This document shows positions 10,469-20,230 of a stretch of DNA of 64,000 nt, piece by piece. A program made the position numbers and the translations under genes. The DNA comes from Taxillus chinensis (Eukaryota > Streptophyta > Magnoliopsida > Santalales > Loranthaceae): assembly GCA_023512835.1 (NCBI GenBank), contig JAKCVP010000391.1, positions 310,001 to 374,000 on the forward strand, in the 5' to 3' direction. Position 1 is the stretch's first letter. Each line of letters opens with the position of its first letter. The notes beneath the pieces are model-generated. The model was given only the letters and a program-made list of their open reading frames with translations, searched no databases and was not told where the DNA came from.

Positions 10469-10848
10469 GACGGCGGGCTGTGGAGGGTTGGGTAAGCTGA
10501 CAGCAGCAGGCGACTGTACGTGTAGTAGGAGGAGGAGGAGGAGAGTGTGTAGCCAGCAGCAGCAGCAGCAGCAGAGAGAAAGCGAAATTGCATGCAGTCT
10601 CTGGCAGACGGAGCGCGCGGCGATGAAATCACTCTGCGCTGCGACTGCGTAGGCTCGACGGATGCCCGCACGAGACGTCGCTCGGCCTTCGGGCAGCAAA
10701 GGCCGGGCACATGACGACTCCGCTCCGGCCTGCATAACAGTCGACGCTGCAACGTCATACCTTTTTATGCTCCACTCCCACTGACTCTCCGACAACAGGC
10801 ATTCCTCTCATAGCCTCTGCACAACAATGTAGCCTGCCTCTCCAAACC
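10469..10848. promoter_or_regulatory. Divergent promoter KEI1 / PflX-like with trinucleotide repeats
   Basis: Head-to-head intergenic region containing a GGA run (about 10528-10543) and seven CAG units (10554-10574) within about 50 bp. On the KEI1 transcript side these read as TCC and CTG repeats in the likely leader. No factor site is claimed. Confidence 0.6.
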
Positions 10849-11970
10849 ATGCGCCCGCTCGCACATACTCGTCTGAGATCACTGCCATGTAGCTTCTCCA
10901 CCATCAGGCCGACGCGGCCGCCTCCGCCGCTGCTGTCACGCTCCCCCTACCGCACGCTGCGCATAGCGCCGCCATATCTCCTCGACGACCACGTCCCGCG
11001 CTACACGCACCTGTCGTCCGTAAACGCGGCAAAGAAGCGCTCCCTCGCACACGCACATCTGCGCGACTGCAATCTGTGCCCCCGCCGCTGTGGCGTCAAC
11101 CGTCTCGAGCGCTCCGGCGCCTGCCTCATCCAAGGCACTACCATCCGCACAGCGACCATAGCCCCTCATTTCGGCGAGGAACCGTGTATCCAAGGCCCCA
11201 AGGGCTCCGGTGCAGTCTTCTTCTCCGGCTGTAATTTACGCTGTGTGTTCTGCCAGAATCACGATGTAGCGCACACGCGCGCTGGATTCGAGCTTTCGCC
11301 GGAGGAGCTGGCGGACTGGATGATTAAGTTGCAGGACGTTGGCGGGGTGTGCAATATCAATTTCGTTACGCCGGAACATGTTGTCCCTCAGGTTGTTTTG
11401 GCTATACTCACTGCAAAGGACATGGGTCTCAAGGTGCCTATCGTCTACAACACGAGCGGTTATGATAGCTTGGAGTCGCTGGATTTGCTCGATGGTCTGG
11501 TAGATGTGTACCTGCCCGATTTCAAGGTCTGGGAACAGAGCACGGCGAAGAGGCTACTCAAAGCGGAAGACTATACTGCTGCGGCCAAGGAGAGTATCAG
11601 GAAGATGTGGGAGCAGGTTGGCGACCTGAAGTTCACCAGTGATGGGCTGGCCAAAAGTGGTGTACTCGTCAGACACCTAGTCATGCCGGGCTTTGAGGAA
11701 GAGGGAAAGAAGATTGTCCAGTGGCTTGCGGACAATGTGTCCAAGGACTTGGTCGTGCATGTTATGGAACAGTATCACCCCCGAGCTCACGTGGGCAAGC
11801 CCAAGAGAATGACTGGCAAAAAGTCTCGCACCGGAGACACGGCCGAGCTTCGCTACCCCGATATAAACAGAGCCGTCAATGACCGCGAGGTAGATACAGT
11901 AAAGGCCGTCGCTAAAGCTGCTGGCTTGCGTCTCATTGAACCTGCAGAATACGGCGCCTTCTATAATTAA
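10849..11970 (+). CDS. PflX-like radical SAM protein, 373 aa
   Basis: Single-exon radical SAM enzyme of the uncharacterised PflX type (COG1313), related to pyruvate formate-lyase activating enzymes. The SAM-cluster motif is GCNLRCVFC (Cys128, 132, 135). An N-terminal Cys cluster typical of this family precedes it: CNLCPRRC at 74-81 and GAC at 92. The first 45 residues are rich in Arg, Ser and Pro with almost no acid, so a mitochondrial presequence is plausible. Iron-sulfur assembly and SAM supply in that compartment would fit, but this is inference. The substrate is unknown; members are common in bacteria and archaea and patchy in fungi. It is divergent from KEI1. Confidence 0.85.
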   Translation: MRPLAHTRLRSLPCSFSTIRPTRPPPPLLSRSPYRTLRIAPPYLLDDHVPRYTHLSSVNAAKKRSLAHAHLRDCNLCPRRCGVNRLERSGACLIQGTTIRTATIAPHFGEEPCIQGPKGSGAVFFSGCNLRCVFCQNHDVAHTRAGFELSPEELADWMIKLQDVGGVCNINFVTPEHVVPQVVLAILTAKDMGLKVPIVYNTSGYDSLESLDLLDGLVDVYLPDFKVWEQSTAKRLLKAEDYTAAAKESIRKMWEQVGDLKFTSDGLAKSGVLVRHLVMPGFEEEGKKIVQWLADNVSKDLVVHVMEQYHPRAHVGKPKRMTGKKSRTGDTAELRYPDINRAVNDREVDTVKAVAKAAGLRLIEPAEYGAFYN

Positions 11971-12431
11971 GTTGAGATGGCCTTTGTTCGAATCCAAATC
12001 CAAATCCATATCACGAAGCGAGAAAGATACAGTCACCGAGCGACTCGTGCACAAACTCGTCCCATCCGTCGCAGCCTTTGTCCTCCACTCCCAGTCCAAT
12101 CTGGTCCATCCAATGAAAGGCGCTCGAGACCAGTTCGTCAAAGACCCACACCCACACAGCGTTCTCCAACTGGGGAAGAATTAACCTCAGGCACCTCAAA
12201 AGCGCGGGGGTATCTGCTATGATTGTAAAGAGCTGGCGAAGCACCGCATGCTAAACGGCCAGGCTCCGTATCTGAGCAAACATTGTCTTTCATCCAGACG
12301 CAGGCTCCTGACTGAAAGAACAAGCTTCTTTGACCTTCTCAATGTCAAGCCACGTCTGAGGCTGCCAATGCCCGTACCTTCTTGCTTGACGACGTATCTG
12401 GGCCTTCTTATCCTGCACTCAGCGCTCGAGG
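11971..12431. other. Intergenic region upstream of an orphan gene
   Basis: Short overlapping frames only. It may contain leader sequence or a missed 5' exon of the downstream gene, whose start is uncertain. No RNA gene or repeat is seen. Confidence 0.4.
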
Positions 12432-13634
12432 TTGCTTCGGCTCCGTCACCTGTACCCTCAGAGTCGATCCTCGACAAGGCTCCACGGATTCATCATGCAG
12501 GTGCTATGCTCAAGTCACCATGCATTCCTTGGCCACAGTCCATACTATGCCGAACGATGTCGTCTCGTATCCTTGTTGACGCAGCAAGATGCCAAAATCC
12601 TTGAGCTCCGGACGAAAGTGGAAAAGTGCAAGGTCGATTATGAAGACCAAGTGATACGCATGAAGTCGAGCCAGGACACGACGAACTCTTCGCAAGGCCA
12701 ACCCGAAGCCAAGGACAGTCCAGATTCTCCCGAAGACCCTACGCCAGAAACGCCGAGTAGCTCTATTGCAGACATCATTTCCAAGACCGAATCACTTGCC
12801 TTGGACAAGCAGCGGAACCCCAAAGATCTCTTCAAGACCCCTCGGAAGGTCAAGCGAAGTTTGAGAGAGCACGTATACAGGACGAACAAATCTCTGAAGC
12901 TCGCCCTTGAGCATCGTCAGCTGCTCCGCGATTCCCTGCAACGGTGCGACCAGTGGTACACTATTTGGTCATCCAACCATCAGTACAGCCAGCCGCCTTA
13001 TCTCATGGGAGTGCCGCACACGACGCTCCCTCTACAATTTCCACAAACCGCCATATATGGACAGTCAGGATATGTGGCGCCAAGTATCTCTCGCACCACA
13101 CCATCTCTCCTCAATCATGTCCAAGGGCTTGCACCCCACCCTGACGAAGGCTATGCAGAGCCTCTCATTCCCTTTGAGCCTGGTCCGATTGATGAAGACC
13201 ATGTCTTTTCGCACGAGATCTTACAGCCGCCATTGCTCTCCGCAAACGCAATGATCGACACCGACTGGACGCTGTCATCTTCTTCTACGCAGTGGGATGG
13301 CTTGGCTGACAGCCCCGCACCTTCTTCCCCTGCTTCTCGAATAGAGACAGAATTGTGTGCGACTGCGACCGAGTTCTTACCGTCGCATGAAGCATCTTGC
13401 TCACCAAAGTCGAACAAACAGTCCGATATCAGTATGGACGATGTCCCACAAGAGTCTTCGAGTGACGATCATCAATCGGTATGCGTGACAGGCTCGCATA
13501 TTCACAGGCGCACCAAGTCAAGTGGGGACGAGGTATTCGCAATGTGTCCCGGCGGCAGAGGTCGTGAGCTGCAACGTCAAGGCAGCTGGCACCGTCAACG
13601 CCATGGGGACTCGCGTAATTCCTCGGTAGCGTAG
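12432..13634 (+). CDS. Orphan protein with a short coiled-coil segment
   Basis: Not recognised. The frame is 400 codons from 12432. A second in-frame ATG at 12495 looks a better start, because the residues before it look like translated leader. After it comes a segment reading SPYYAERCRLVSLLTQQDAK and then a short heptad-like helix up to about residue 80, an acidic Ser/Pro linker, a basic helical part (DLFKTPRKVKRSLREHVYR), and a long Ser/Pro-rich, probably disordered C-terminus. The stop codon is only 14 bp from the stop of IML1 on the other strand, so the two 3' ends must overlap as transcripts. An upstream exon cannot be excluded. Confidence 0.55.
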   Translation: MLRLRHLYPQSRSSTRLHGFIMQVLCSSHHAFLGHSPYYAERCRLVSLLTQQDAKILELRTKVEKCKVDYEDQVIRMKSSQDTTNSSQGQPEAKDSPDSPEDPTPETPSSSIADIISKTESLALDKQRNPKDLFKTPRKVKRSLREHVYRTNKSLKLALEHRQLLRDSLQRCDQWYTIWSSNHQYSQPPYLMGVPHTTLPLQFPQTAIYGQSGYVAPSISRTTPSLLNHVQGLAPHPDEGYAEPLIPFEPGPIDEDHVFSHEILQPPLLSANAMIDTDWTLSSSSTQWDGLADSPAPSSPASRIETELCATATEFLPSHEASCSPKSNKQSDISMDDVPQESSSDDHQSVCVTGSHIHRRTKSSGDEVFAMCPGGRGRELQRQGSWHRQRHGDSRNSSVA

Positions 13635-13648
13635 CCTGCCACGCAGCT

Positions 13649-16600
13649 TCAGTCAATTGGTCTGTCGCTTGGTGCTTCAAGGACGTCGTCGAGGCTCAAG
13701 GAGTCCTCGAGGGAGAGTGGCTCGACATCATGTATCAGTGCCAAATTCAGGCTCGGTATGCTCGCATCAAGTGACGGTGTTCGAATCGCTTTTTGACTGG
13801 GTGTTTGAGCGACTTGCGAGCGCGTCATCTCATGGTAGAGAGTCATCAGAGCTTCCTTGTTGTCGCAAAACTCCTCAAAATCCTCTTTCAGCTCCATCAA
13901 CGTCCTTGTTTTTGAGCGTTCCGGTGCTTGATGCATCTGCGAGGACAAGTCTTGCAGAGGTCGCAAAGACGGTGATGACAGCGGCGATCTACTTGTCTGA
14001 GCACGCGATAGAGCAGTGCCTGGCCGAATCTCTCGCCTCTTAGGCGCATTGCGGCTCGACACTAGCCGGTTGGCCAGGAGGATGAACGTTTCGTCATCTA
14101 CAATTTGGATGAGAATGGTGCCGCTGCGATGCACGTACTGGTCCTTGCTGAAGCCCGCCCGTTCGCCCCAGGTGTAAGAGACACCTACGTTGGTCGGAAA
14201 GCGAGAGGACGCTTCGTAATCAAGAACGTAATCCATCTTGCGTAATATCGCTTTGCAATGCGCGTGCCGGTCCAATGGCGAATCAAAGGGCGGAGGCCCG
14301 TGTGTTTCCTCTCTCCAAGAATCTTGCAGGTATGATGGTAAGACTGCGATCTTGATGACATATGGTGTTCGGAATGGATTGGCATGAGCAATCGCACCGA
14401 TTTCTTGCATGGGCAACTGCACCATCCGGAGCCCGTAGCGCTCAATCATTGCACTCCAGCCAGAGACTGCTTCCTCAATCAGCTTCGACGTCACGTTTTC
14501 CCACTCAGCCATTATATGGAAGGCATTCGCTGGGTTATGAAGACGATCATAATGTAGATTGATCATCTCGCTACGATCACTCTTCCTTCGAGGATCCACG
14601 TCGTATTTGATGGCCGCAGAAAGGAGAATGCGAGGGCCCTCTGCGCTTTTAACCGAGACGTCGTCCCGAACTGCGCGCAGAGCAGGAGAAAAGAAAGACC
14701 GCGGCTGGTCAACGGCAGACAGCGCGGGCGATGAGATGTTTGTCTTCCGCGTCCCGAACCAGCCTCTAGACTCTTTCGAACTCAGTCGAAAATCTGGGGC
14801 TAGTGTGTAGAAAAAGTTTCCATCTCTGAAGCGATGTTTGAGCTGGACGTGCTGGAAGAGCCGGCGGTTCATCAGGACATTACCAAAGTCAACTGCCTCT
14901 TCGCGCGTTGACAAGTTCTCAAAGTTAGCCAATAGGAAAGAGACTAGCTCAACGCCTTCGAAGCAGAAGCGATGAGATTTCAGGTGCCAGCGACGGTCAC
15001 GCATCTTGATCCCTCGAGGACCCTGAAGGTCTTTGGCAAGCTTATAAAGGTCATAGGATGTGGTGCGATAGAGTTCTTGACCATCCACGACTTTGGCTGA
15101 TGTCACCGTCTGATTACCTACGAGCAACGGTGAGTTCTCGAGATTGTTGCTCAGGTAGACTGACGGATCTGTTGTGGCGTACTCGATGGCCAGCGGACTC
15201 AGCTCAGCATTGCGGCTTGCTGACGTGACCATTTCCCTCCCTTCAAGGTGAAAAAATCGAACTCGCTGCCATAGGATAGTAAGCTTTCGTATGCCCTCGA
15301 GACGAATCTCTTCGTCGGTGTCTTCTAGAGAGATCAAGCCTCTGCGCTGCGAAGGTATTTCGATAGGGATCAAGGCCCAGCGTGCTCTGCTTGTTGTCCA
15401 TAGTCCGCGTGAAGGCGATATTGAGGGATGTAGGAGATGATTGTCAATGGCACTCCAATTCTCTTCCTCAAAAGAAGAGATGTAGAATACTCGTTTCGTG
15501 TAGTCTTCGTCAAGCAGAGTCGAGATTTGTGGCTCGTATTTGATCTTTTCGTTTCCTTGCCCTGAATACATCCGGTGATACTTGGTGATCGTCAGTCCAA
15601 TGGAGTCTGATAGCAAGACGTGAACAGTATTTCCTCTCATCATGATGACAGCATTGCTAGTTTCATTCTGAGACTGTATCGAGAAGACATCTGCGTTAAA
15701 ATTTGCTGTCCCGGCCAGCTCTCTTGCTCTTGTATCAACGCAGATCTGGAAGCCCCGAGATAGACGCGTATAGACCAGTTTCAACAGAGCAACTGACTGG
15801 TCGTTATCGTCTTCGATCTCTTCAGTAGTGATTGAGTGCGGGCTTTGAGTGTAGAGATCGCCGCATAGGATATCCTCGGTAGGGCACTCTCCGGTCGTTA
15901 GTGGCAGACCTGCTGGCGTACAAATTGTTTTCCATCTGATGTAGCTCTGCGATGTTGTACTAGCGAAGAGATGTCTCCAAGCAGCAAAGAGTGCGGGCTC
16001 GCGCGGGGGAGAGTGTGTTGGCTGTACAGGAAGCAACCATGGCAACCACCCTTCACTCTGTTTCGCAGCAGCTCGACTTGCTACGAACTGCTTCTCAAGA
16101 GAAGCATTTTTCCGGGAGTTCGATGCTGTATGGAACGCATCATCGTGATCAATGTTCCACGAGCTTGGCTTAATAGTATTCGGCGAGTCACCCAGCTGAG
16201 GAACAACCATCTTAGTTGTGGGCGGCGGAGATATAATCCGCTGAGAAATCTCAATCGGTTTGGAACGAGTTGGGATCTGATCAGAGCTAGTGGTTGGAGA
16301 GGTCACGATGGACTGTACTGACGGCGCTCGAGTGACAACATTAGAGGATGGGTTGCGAGAAAGCGAAGCCTTGAACTGCTCTTCAATACTTCCGCCACGG
16401 TCAGTCTTTGCTACTTTCTTGAAAAAGCTCGGCTTGTCGAATTCTGCAGCTTGCGTCGATGCCCCTGTCGAAGCAGCTGACTTGCCCATGCCGCTCGTGA
16501 GACGAAAGAAGTTGAAGCTGGTCTTCGACGAGGTGCTACGCGTAGTTGAGGGCGTGGGTGAGGATCCTCTTGGCTTCGTGGGGCTTGCTGTACCTAATGC

Positions 16601-18319
16601 CTCCGACAAAGCGTATGGCTTTGATCTTTGAGAGGACCTCTGCAGAAGTGGCGGTCTTGCTCTGTCGATTTTCAAAGATGGGACGTCCGACTTTACTCGT
16701 TGAGTTTCCGAATTTCCAGAACGTTGCGACTTTCGACTTTTCTTTCTGTGATATTGATCGTCGTCAGTTTCCATTTTCTCAGCAGATACCGTAGTCCCAT
16801 TCTTTTCTGAAGCAGGTTCGCCTCGGTACTTGATGAATGTGGCCAACGACTTTGAGTTGCCAGCTGTGCCAGCACTCTGAATTTGATAGATGCGTGTTGC
16901 CGGCGTGTAAGCTAGGCGCAGTTTGCGGGCTTGTGCGCTGAACCGTCTTGAGTGAGACTGATAAAAGGCGGCCCCCATCCAACTTGGTTTCACAAAAGAC
17001 CAGCCTGCATACTGATGCAGAATCTTGGACAGCTCTGCGTTGGAATGTGCTCCCGCCTTCTCGTCCGTTACGAGGTTATTACCCTGCGATATAGGAGATC
17101 TTTTGGGTCGAATGGCGAATAGTGGCACAGTATGTAGCGGCTGATGGGCAAGACACACCAGGTCTATCCCGAACCCAGACGATACGACGCGCTCTGTGGT
17201 CAGCTTCAAGAGGTTATGATCAGCTTCAAAAAGGCCTGCGCTTGGGCTGACAATAAGCAACGACTTCTCAGTACGTAAGAGGTCCGGATCCGTACAGGCT
17301 TTGCTGAAGTGTGAAGTGGCGAGATGAATAGCCTCAAGAAGGCAGCTTTCACTTGCAGTTGACAGTATGCCTTGGATTTCATCAAAGTCCCCTTTCGCTG
17401 AGCGGCGGACGTGGACAGTTCGTAGGAAGTTGCGACTTTCGTATCTCATTCGATCGAGCAGGGTGGTAGCATCAGTACTGGGAACCTCGCTGGCAATGAC
17501 CTTGTAGAAGTCTCTGGAGGGTTGATCGCTTTCTTCAGGCTTGTACCATACGCGAGTAAACAGAGCAATGGTGACCAGGTGCCGGGCCTTGACCTGTGAC
17601 CAGCGCTGGAACAGGTCGACCAGAAAGCCGTCGATGCATTTAGTCCATAGAGTCTCCCCCGAGCCTTCAGGATCAAAGTCCCACATTTCTTTTGACATTT
17701 GTATGAGGATCATGAAGCGCGCCGTCTCACTCCGGAAAATTGGCCTGGTGGTGTGACTGAAGAGTGCTGACCGCACTCGTTGACCCCGAGCGTAGACATT
17801 TTGGACTGTAAAATTGATCGCGCCTGATGCAAACGAGACTGATTGACCCTGATAAACGGTGGTATTGTTGAGCGTGCTGGAACAGAATCTAAGCATGTCA
17901 CTTCGATCCAGTAGAACATCTCGATAGGATAGCTCAACATGTGAAGCTGTATGGCTCGCTGGCTCGGCAATGGCGATTACCACCGTCTCGCGATTTTGAA
18001 ATGAGAAGGCTGTCGCGATCTCCTGAGATACGGACAGCTGGAGGTTGGAGTGTCGGTGTTTGATGCCTGCATCCAAGTCGACGGCTCGAAAGACCAGTGG
18101 CTCGTTAGGCGTTTCCGGGTTAGTAGATCTAGCCGTGAGCAATCCATCTTTGGGGACGTGTGGTGATACATTTGCTCGGTTGAAGAGAATAGGAACCTTG
18201 GAGAAGCTTTCTGAATGGATCCATATCGTGACTATCCAGCTGGTAGTGACCGCATTGGCAGCCATAGCCAGCGGCTTCTGATCAGCCTCGGTGATGTATT
18301 GGCTGGCGGCTGGCAGCAA
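13649..18319 (-). CDS. IML1: Vacuolar membrane-associated protein Iml1 (DEPDC5 homologue), 1556 aa
   Basis: Catalytic-side subunit of the SEACIT/GATOR1 complex (with Npr2 and Npr3). The complex acts on Gtr/Rag GTPases at the vacuole to switch TORC1 off when amino acids are short. The single uninterrupted frame shows the known order. An N-terminal beta-rich domain leads to the conserved region with EMWDFDPEGSGETLW and LFTRVWY. A long Ser-rich linker lies near residues 540-760. The DEP domain starts near residue 1107 (DRRWHLKSHRFCFEGVELVS). The C-terminal domain contains MAEWENVTSKLIEEAVSGW and HRSGTILIQIVDDETFILL. A start at the third Met of the opening segment (MAANAVTTSW) is also possible. 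The gene is divergent from RFC3. Confidence 0.94.
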   Translation of the reverse strand: MLPAASQYITEADQKPLAMAANAVTTSWIVTIWIHSESFSKVPILFNRANVSPHVPKDGLLTARSTNPETPNEPLVFRAVDLDAGIKHRHSNLQLSVSQEIATAFSFQNRETVVIAIAEPASHTASHVELSYRDVLLDRSDMLRFCSSTLNNTTVYQGQSVSFASGAINFTVQNVYARGQRVRSALFSHTTRPIFRSETARFMILIQMSKEMWDFDPEGSGETLWTKCIDGFLVDLFQRWSQVKARHLVTIALFTRVWYKPEESDQPSRDFYKVIASEVPSTDATTLLDRMRYESRNFLRTVHVRRSAKGDFDEIQGILSTASESCLLEAIHLATSHFSKACTDPDLLRTEKSLLIVSPSAGLFEADHNLLKLTTERVVSSGFGIDLVCLAHQPLHTVPLFAIRPKRSPISQGNNLVTDEKAGAHSNAELSKILHQYAGWSFVKPSWMGAAFYQSHSRRFSAQARKLRLAYTPATRIYQIQSAGTAGNSKSLATFIKYRGEPASEKNGTTVSAEKMETDDDQYHRKKSRKSQRSGNSETQRVKSDVPSLKIDRARPPLLQRSSQRSKPYALSEALGTASPTKPRGSSPTPSTTRSTSSKTSFNFFRLTSGMGKSAASTGASTQAAEFDKPSFFKKVAKTDRGGSIEEQFKASLSRNPSSNVVTRAPSVQSIVTSPTTSSDQIPTRSKPIEISQRIISPPPTTKMVVPQLGDSPNTIKPSSWNIDHDDAFHTASNSRKNASLEKQFVASRAAAKQSEGWLPWLLPVQPTHSPPREPALFAAWRHLFASTTSQSYIRWKTICTPAGLPLTTGECPTEDILCGDLYTQSPHSITTEEIEDDNDQSVALLKLVYTRLSRGFQICVDTRARELAGTANFNADVFSIQSQNETSNAVIMMRGNTVHVLLSDSIGLTITKYHRMYSGQGNEKIKYEPQISTLLDEDYTKRVFYISSFEEENWSAIDNHLLHPSISPSRGLWTTSRARWALIPIEIPSQRRGLISLEDTDEEIRLEGIRKLTILWQRVRFFHLEGREMVTSASRNAELSPLAIEYATTDPSVYLSNNLENSPLLVGNQTVTSAKVVDGQELYRTTSYDLYKLAKDLQGPRGIKMRDRRWHLKSHRFCFEGVELVSFLLANFENLSTREEAVDFGNVLMNRRLFQHVQLKHRFRDGNFFYTLAPDFRLSSKESRGWFGTRKTNISSPALSAVDQPRSFFSPALRAVRDDVSVKSAEGPRILLSAAIKYDVDPRRKSDRSEMINLHYDRLHNPANAFHIMAEWENVTSKLIEEAVSGWSAMIERYGLRMVQLPMQEIGAIAHANPFRTPYVIKIAVLPSYLQDSWREETHGPPPFDSPLDRHAHCKAILRKMDYVLDYEASSRFPTNVGVSYTWGERAGFSKDQYVHRSGTILIQIVDDETFILLANRLVSSRNAPKRREIRPGTALSRAQTSRSPLSSPSLRPLQDLSSQMHQAPERSKTRTLMELKEDFEEFCDNKEALMTLYHEMTRSQVAQTPSQKAIRTPSLDASIPSLNLALIHDVEPLSLEDSLSLDDVLEAPSDRPID

Positions 18320-18715
18320 GGTTGTGCTGGCTCATGGCGGAGAGAGCGACCTATACAGAACGTCCTCTCACTGTCTTGTTGCTTGAATACACAGGTATTG
18401 ATGGGCAAACGCGCTCGTCCTTGAACGCGTGAGGTCGGCTTCAATGGACACTCCGGTCACGTGCAGTATCTGGTAATTACTGTCCTCATTCCTTACCTAG
18501 GGCCTCGTTCGATGCATCATCACGTGCTTAGGCTCATCAAGCAGCCACTCTACGCCACAACGCGTCACAACGCGTCTCTCGACCTCACCTGCTCACCAAC
18601 ATTTGATGCTCCCATAAACTCAAGTCAATCATAAGCCTTTCGCGCGTTGATATACTTGATAAGCGTCCAACCGATTCGAAATTGTTTCTTTGCATACAAC
18701 CAGTCCCAGCTCAAA
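18320..18715. promoter_or_regulatory. Divergent promoter IML1 / RFC3 with three ACGCGT boxes
   Basis: Three MluI-box motifs (ACGCGT) lie at 18425-18430, 18560-18565 and 18570-18575. The last two sit in a 10-bp direct repeat (cacaacgcgt twice). Two CACGTG boxes occur at 18458-18463 and 18521-18526. ACGCGT is the MBF (Mbp1-Swi6) site in yeasts and drives G1/S expression of DNA replication genes, which fits RFC3 starting at 18716. The factor assignment in this species is inference. Confidence 0.6.
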
Positions 18716-20028
18716 ATGTCAGATATAGAAGAAGACGCAATGGACGTCGACGTCTCCGACGCCCACGTCTTCTCCGCACAACAAAAAGGCAAGCGTATCG
18801 CCGCAGACCTACCCGTAGGCCTCGAAGACAATCTACCCTGGTATGTCTCAATCTGCACGGCACGCCATCGATCGCCTCCAGTCTTCCAATCACCCTTTCC
18901 CTCAGACCTATTCCTTTCCATCTTAACTGAAACCGCGACCGAGCAAGCATAAACTAACGTGTCCAAACCCACAGGGTAGAAAAGTACAGACCGCAAACCC
19001 TCTCCGATGTATCAGGCCACACCGAAATCCTCCAAACAATAAACCGCTTCATCGCAGCTAACCGCTTACCCCACCTCTTACTCTACGGACCCCCCGGCAC
19101 AGGCAAAACATCCACCATCCTCGCGCTCGCCCGCAAAATCTACGGCCCAAAAAACATACGCCAAATGGTCCTGGAACTCAACGCCTCGGACGACAGGGGT
19201 ATCGACGTCGTGCGCGAACAAATAAAAACCTTCAGCAGCACAAGACAAATCTTTTCCCTTGCGAGCAGCAGCGGCGCAGGAAGCGACACAGCAGAAAAGG
19301 GCATGGCAGGCTTCAAATTGATCATTCTCGACGAGGCAGACGCAATGACTTCAACGGCGCAAATGGCGCTGCGACGAATCATGGAAAAGTACACGCCCAA
19401 CACGCGATTTTGCATTATTGCGAATTACACGCATAAGCTGTCGCCCGCGCTGTTGTCGCGCTGCACGCGCTTTCGATTCAGTCCGTTGCCGGCGCCGGCG
19501 ATTCGCGGGCTGGTGGACAGGGTTATTGAGAATGAGGGTGTGAATATTGCGCCTGATGCGACGGAGGCGCTTGTTACGCTGGCCCGGGGAGATATGCGGC
19601 GCGCTCTGAATGTGCTGCAGGCTTGTCATGCTAGTACGAAGCCGATGCCCGAGGCTGGCAAGGCGCCGGATCCGAGTGTCAAGGGTGAAACGATTACGAG
19701 CGAGACGATTCATGATTGTATTGCTTCGCCGCATCCGGAGGATATCGCGCTGATTAGGGATACGTTGCTTAGCACGAGTGATGTGGCTAGTTGTTTACGG
19801 ACGCTGAATGAGTTGAAGATTCGGAGGGGCTTGGCGCTGGCTGATATGGTTAGCTCATTGGCAGAGGAATTAGGGGCGCTGGAGGTTCCTGCGCAGACGA
19901 GGGTGGAGTGGTTGACTGGGTTGGCGGAGGTCGAGGCCAGATTGAGCAGTGGTGGGAGTGAGCGGTTGCAAATGGGTGGTATGGTTGGAGTTGTCCGGAG
20001 GGGTGTGGAACTCATGGACAAGAAGTAA
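18716..20028 (+). CDS. RFC3: Replication factor C subunit 3, 392 aa
   Basis: Small subunit of the RFC clamp loader (equivalent to human RFC5), which loads PCNA at primer ends and also serves in alternative checkpoint and cohesion loaders. Exons are 18716-18840 and 18975-20028, with a GTATGT..CACAG intron that completes the Trp of PW|VEKYRP. The AAA+ motifs are intact: the Walker A GPPGTGKTS, ELNASDDRGID, the Walker B LDEADAMT, and the arginine-finger motif LLSRCTRFRF. A short Ser/Gly-rich insertion (SSSGAGSDTAEKGMAG) sits just before the Walker B strand and is not in the yeast protein. The N-terminal 40 residues are acidic. Confidence 0.96.
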
Positions 20029-20230
20029 GAGTCACTATCTGTGAGACATGTACAATCATCACAAAGCATTAGCACGGCGTTTAGGGAAAGCCTTGGTCCT
20101 ACAGACATTGTAGGTATCGCATGAGTTCATTGCAGTAGGTAGTAGTAAAAAGTCAATCTCTAGATTCAGCATCTATCAAGTCAGATCAAGTACTATATAC
20201 ATTTACGTTAGGTACCCGAAACCTGAAACT

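Noticed and set aside
11985..12010. TTCGAATCC-like motif resembling a tRNA B-box
   Set aside because: It is part of a simple aatccaaatcc repeat and no cloverleaf can be formed around it.
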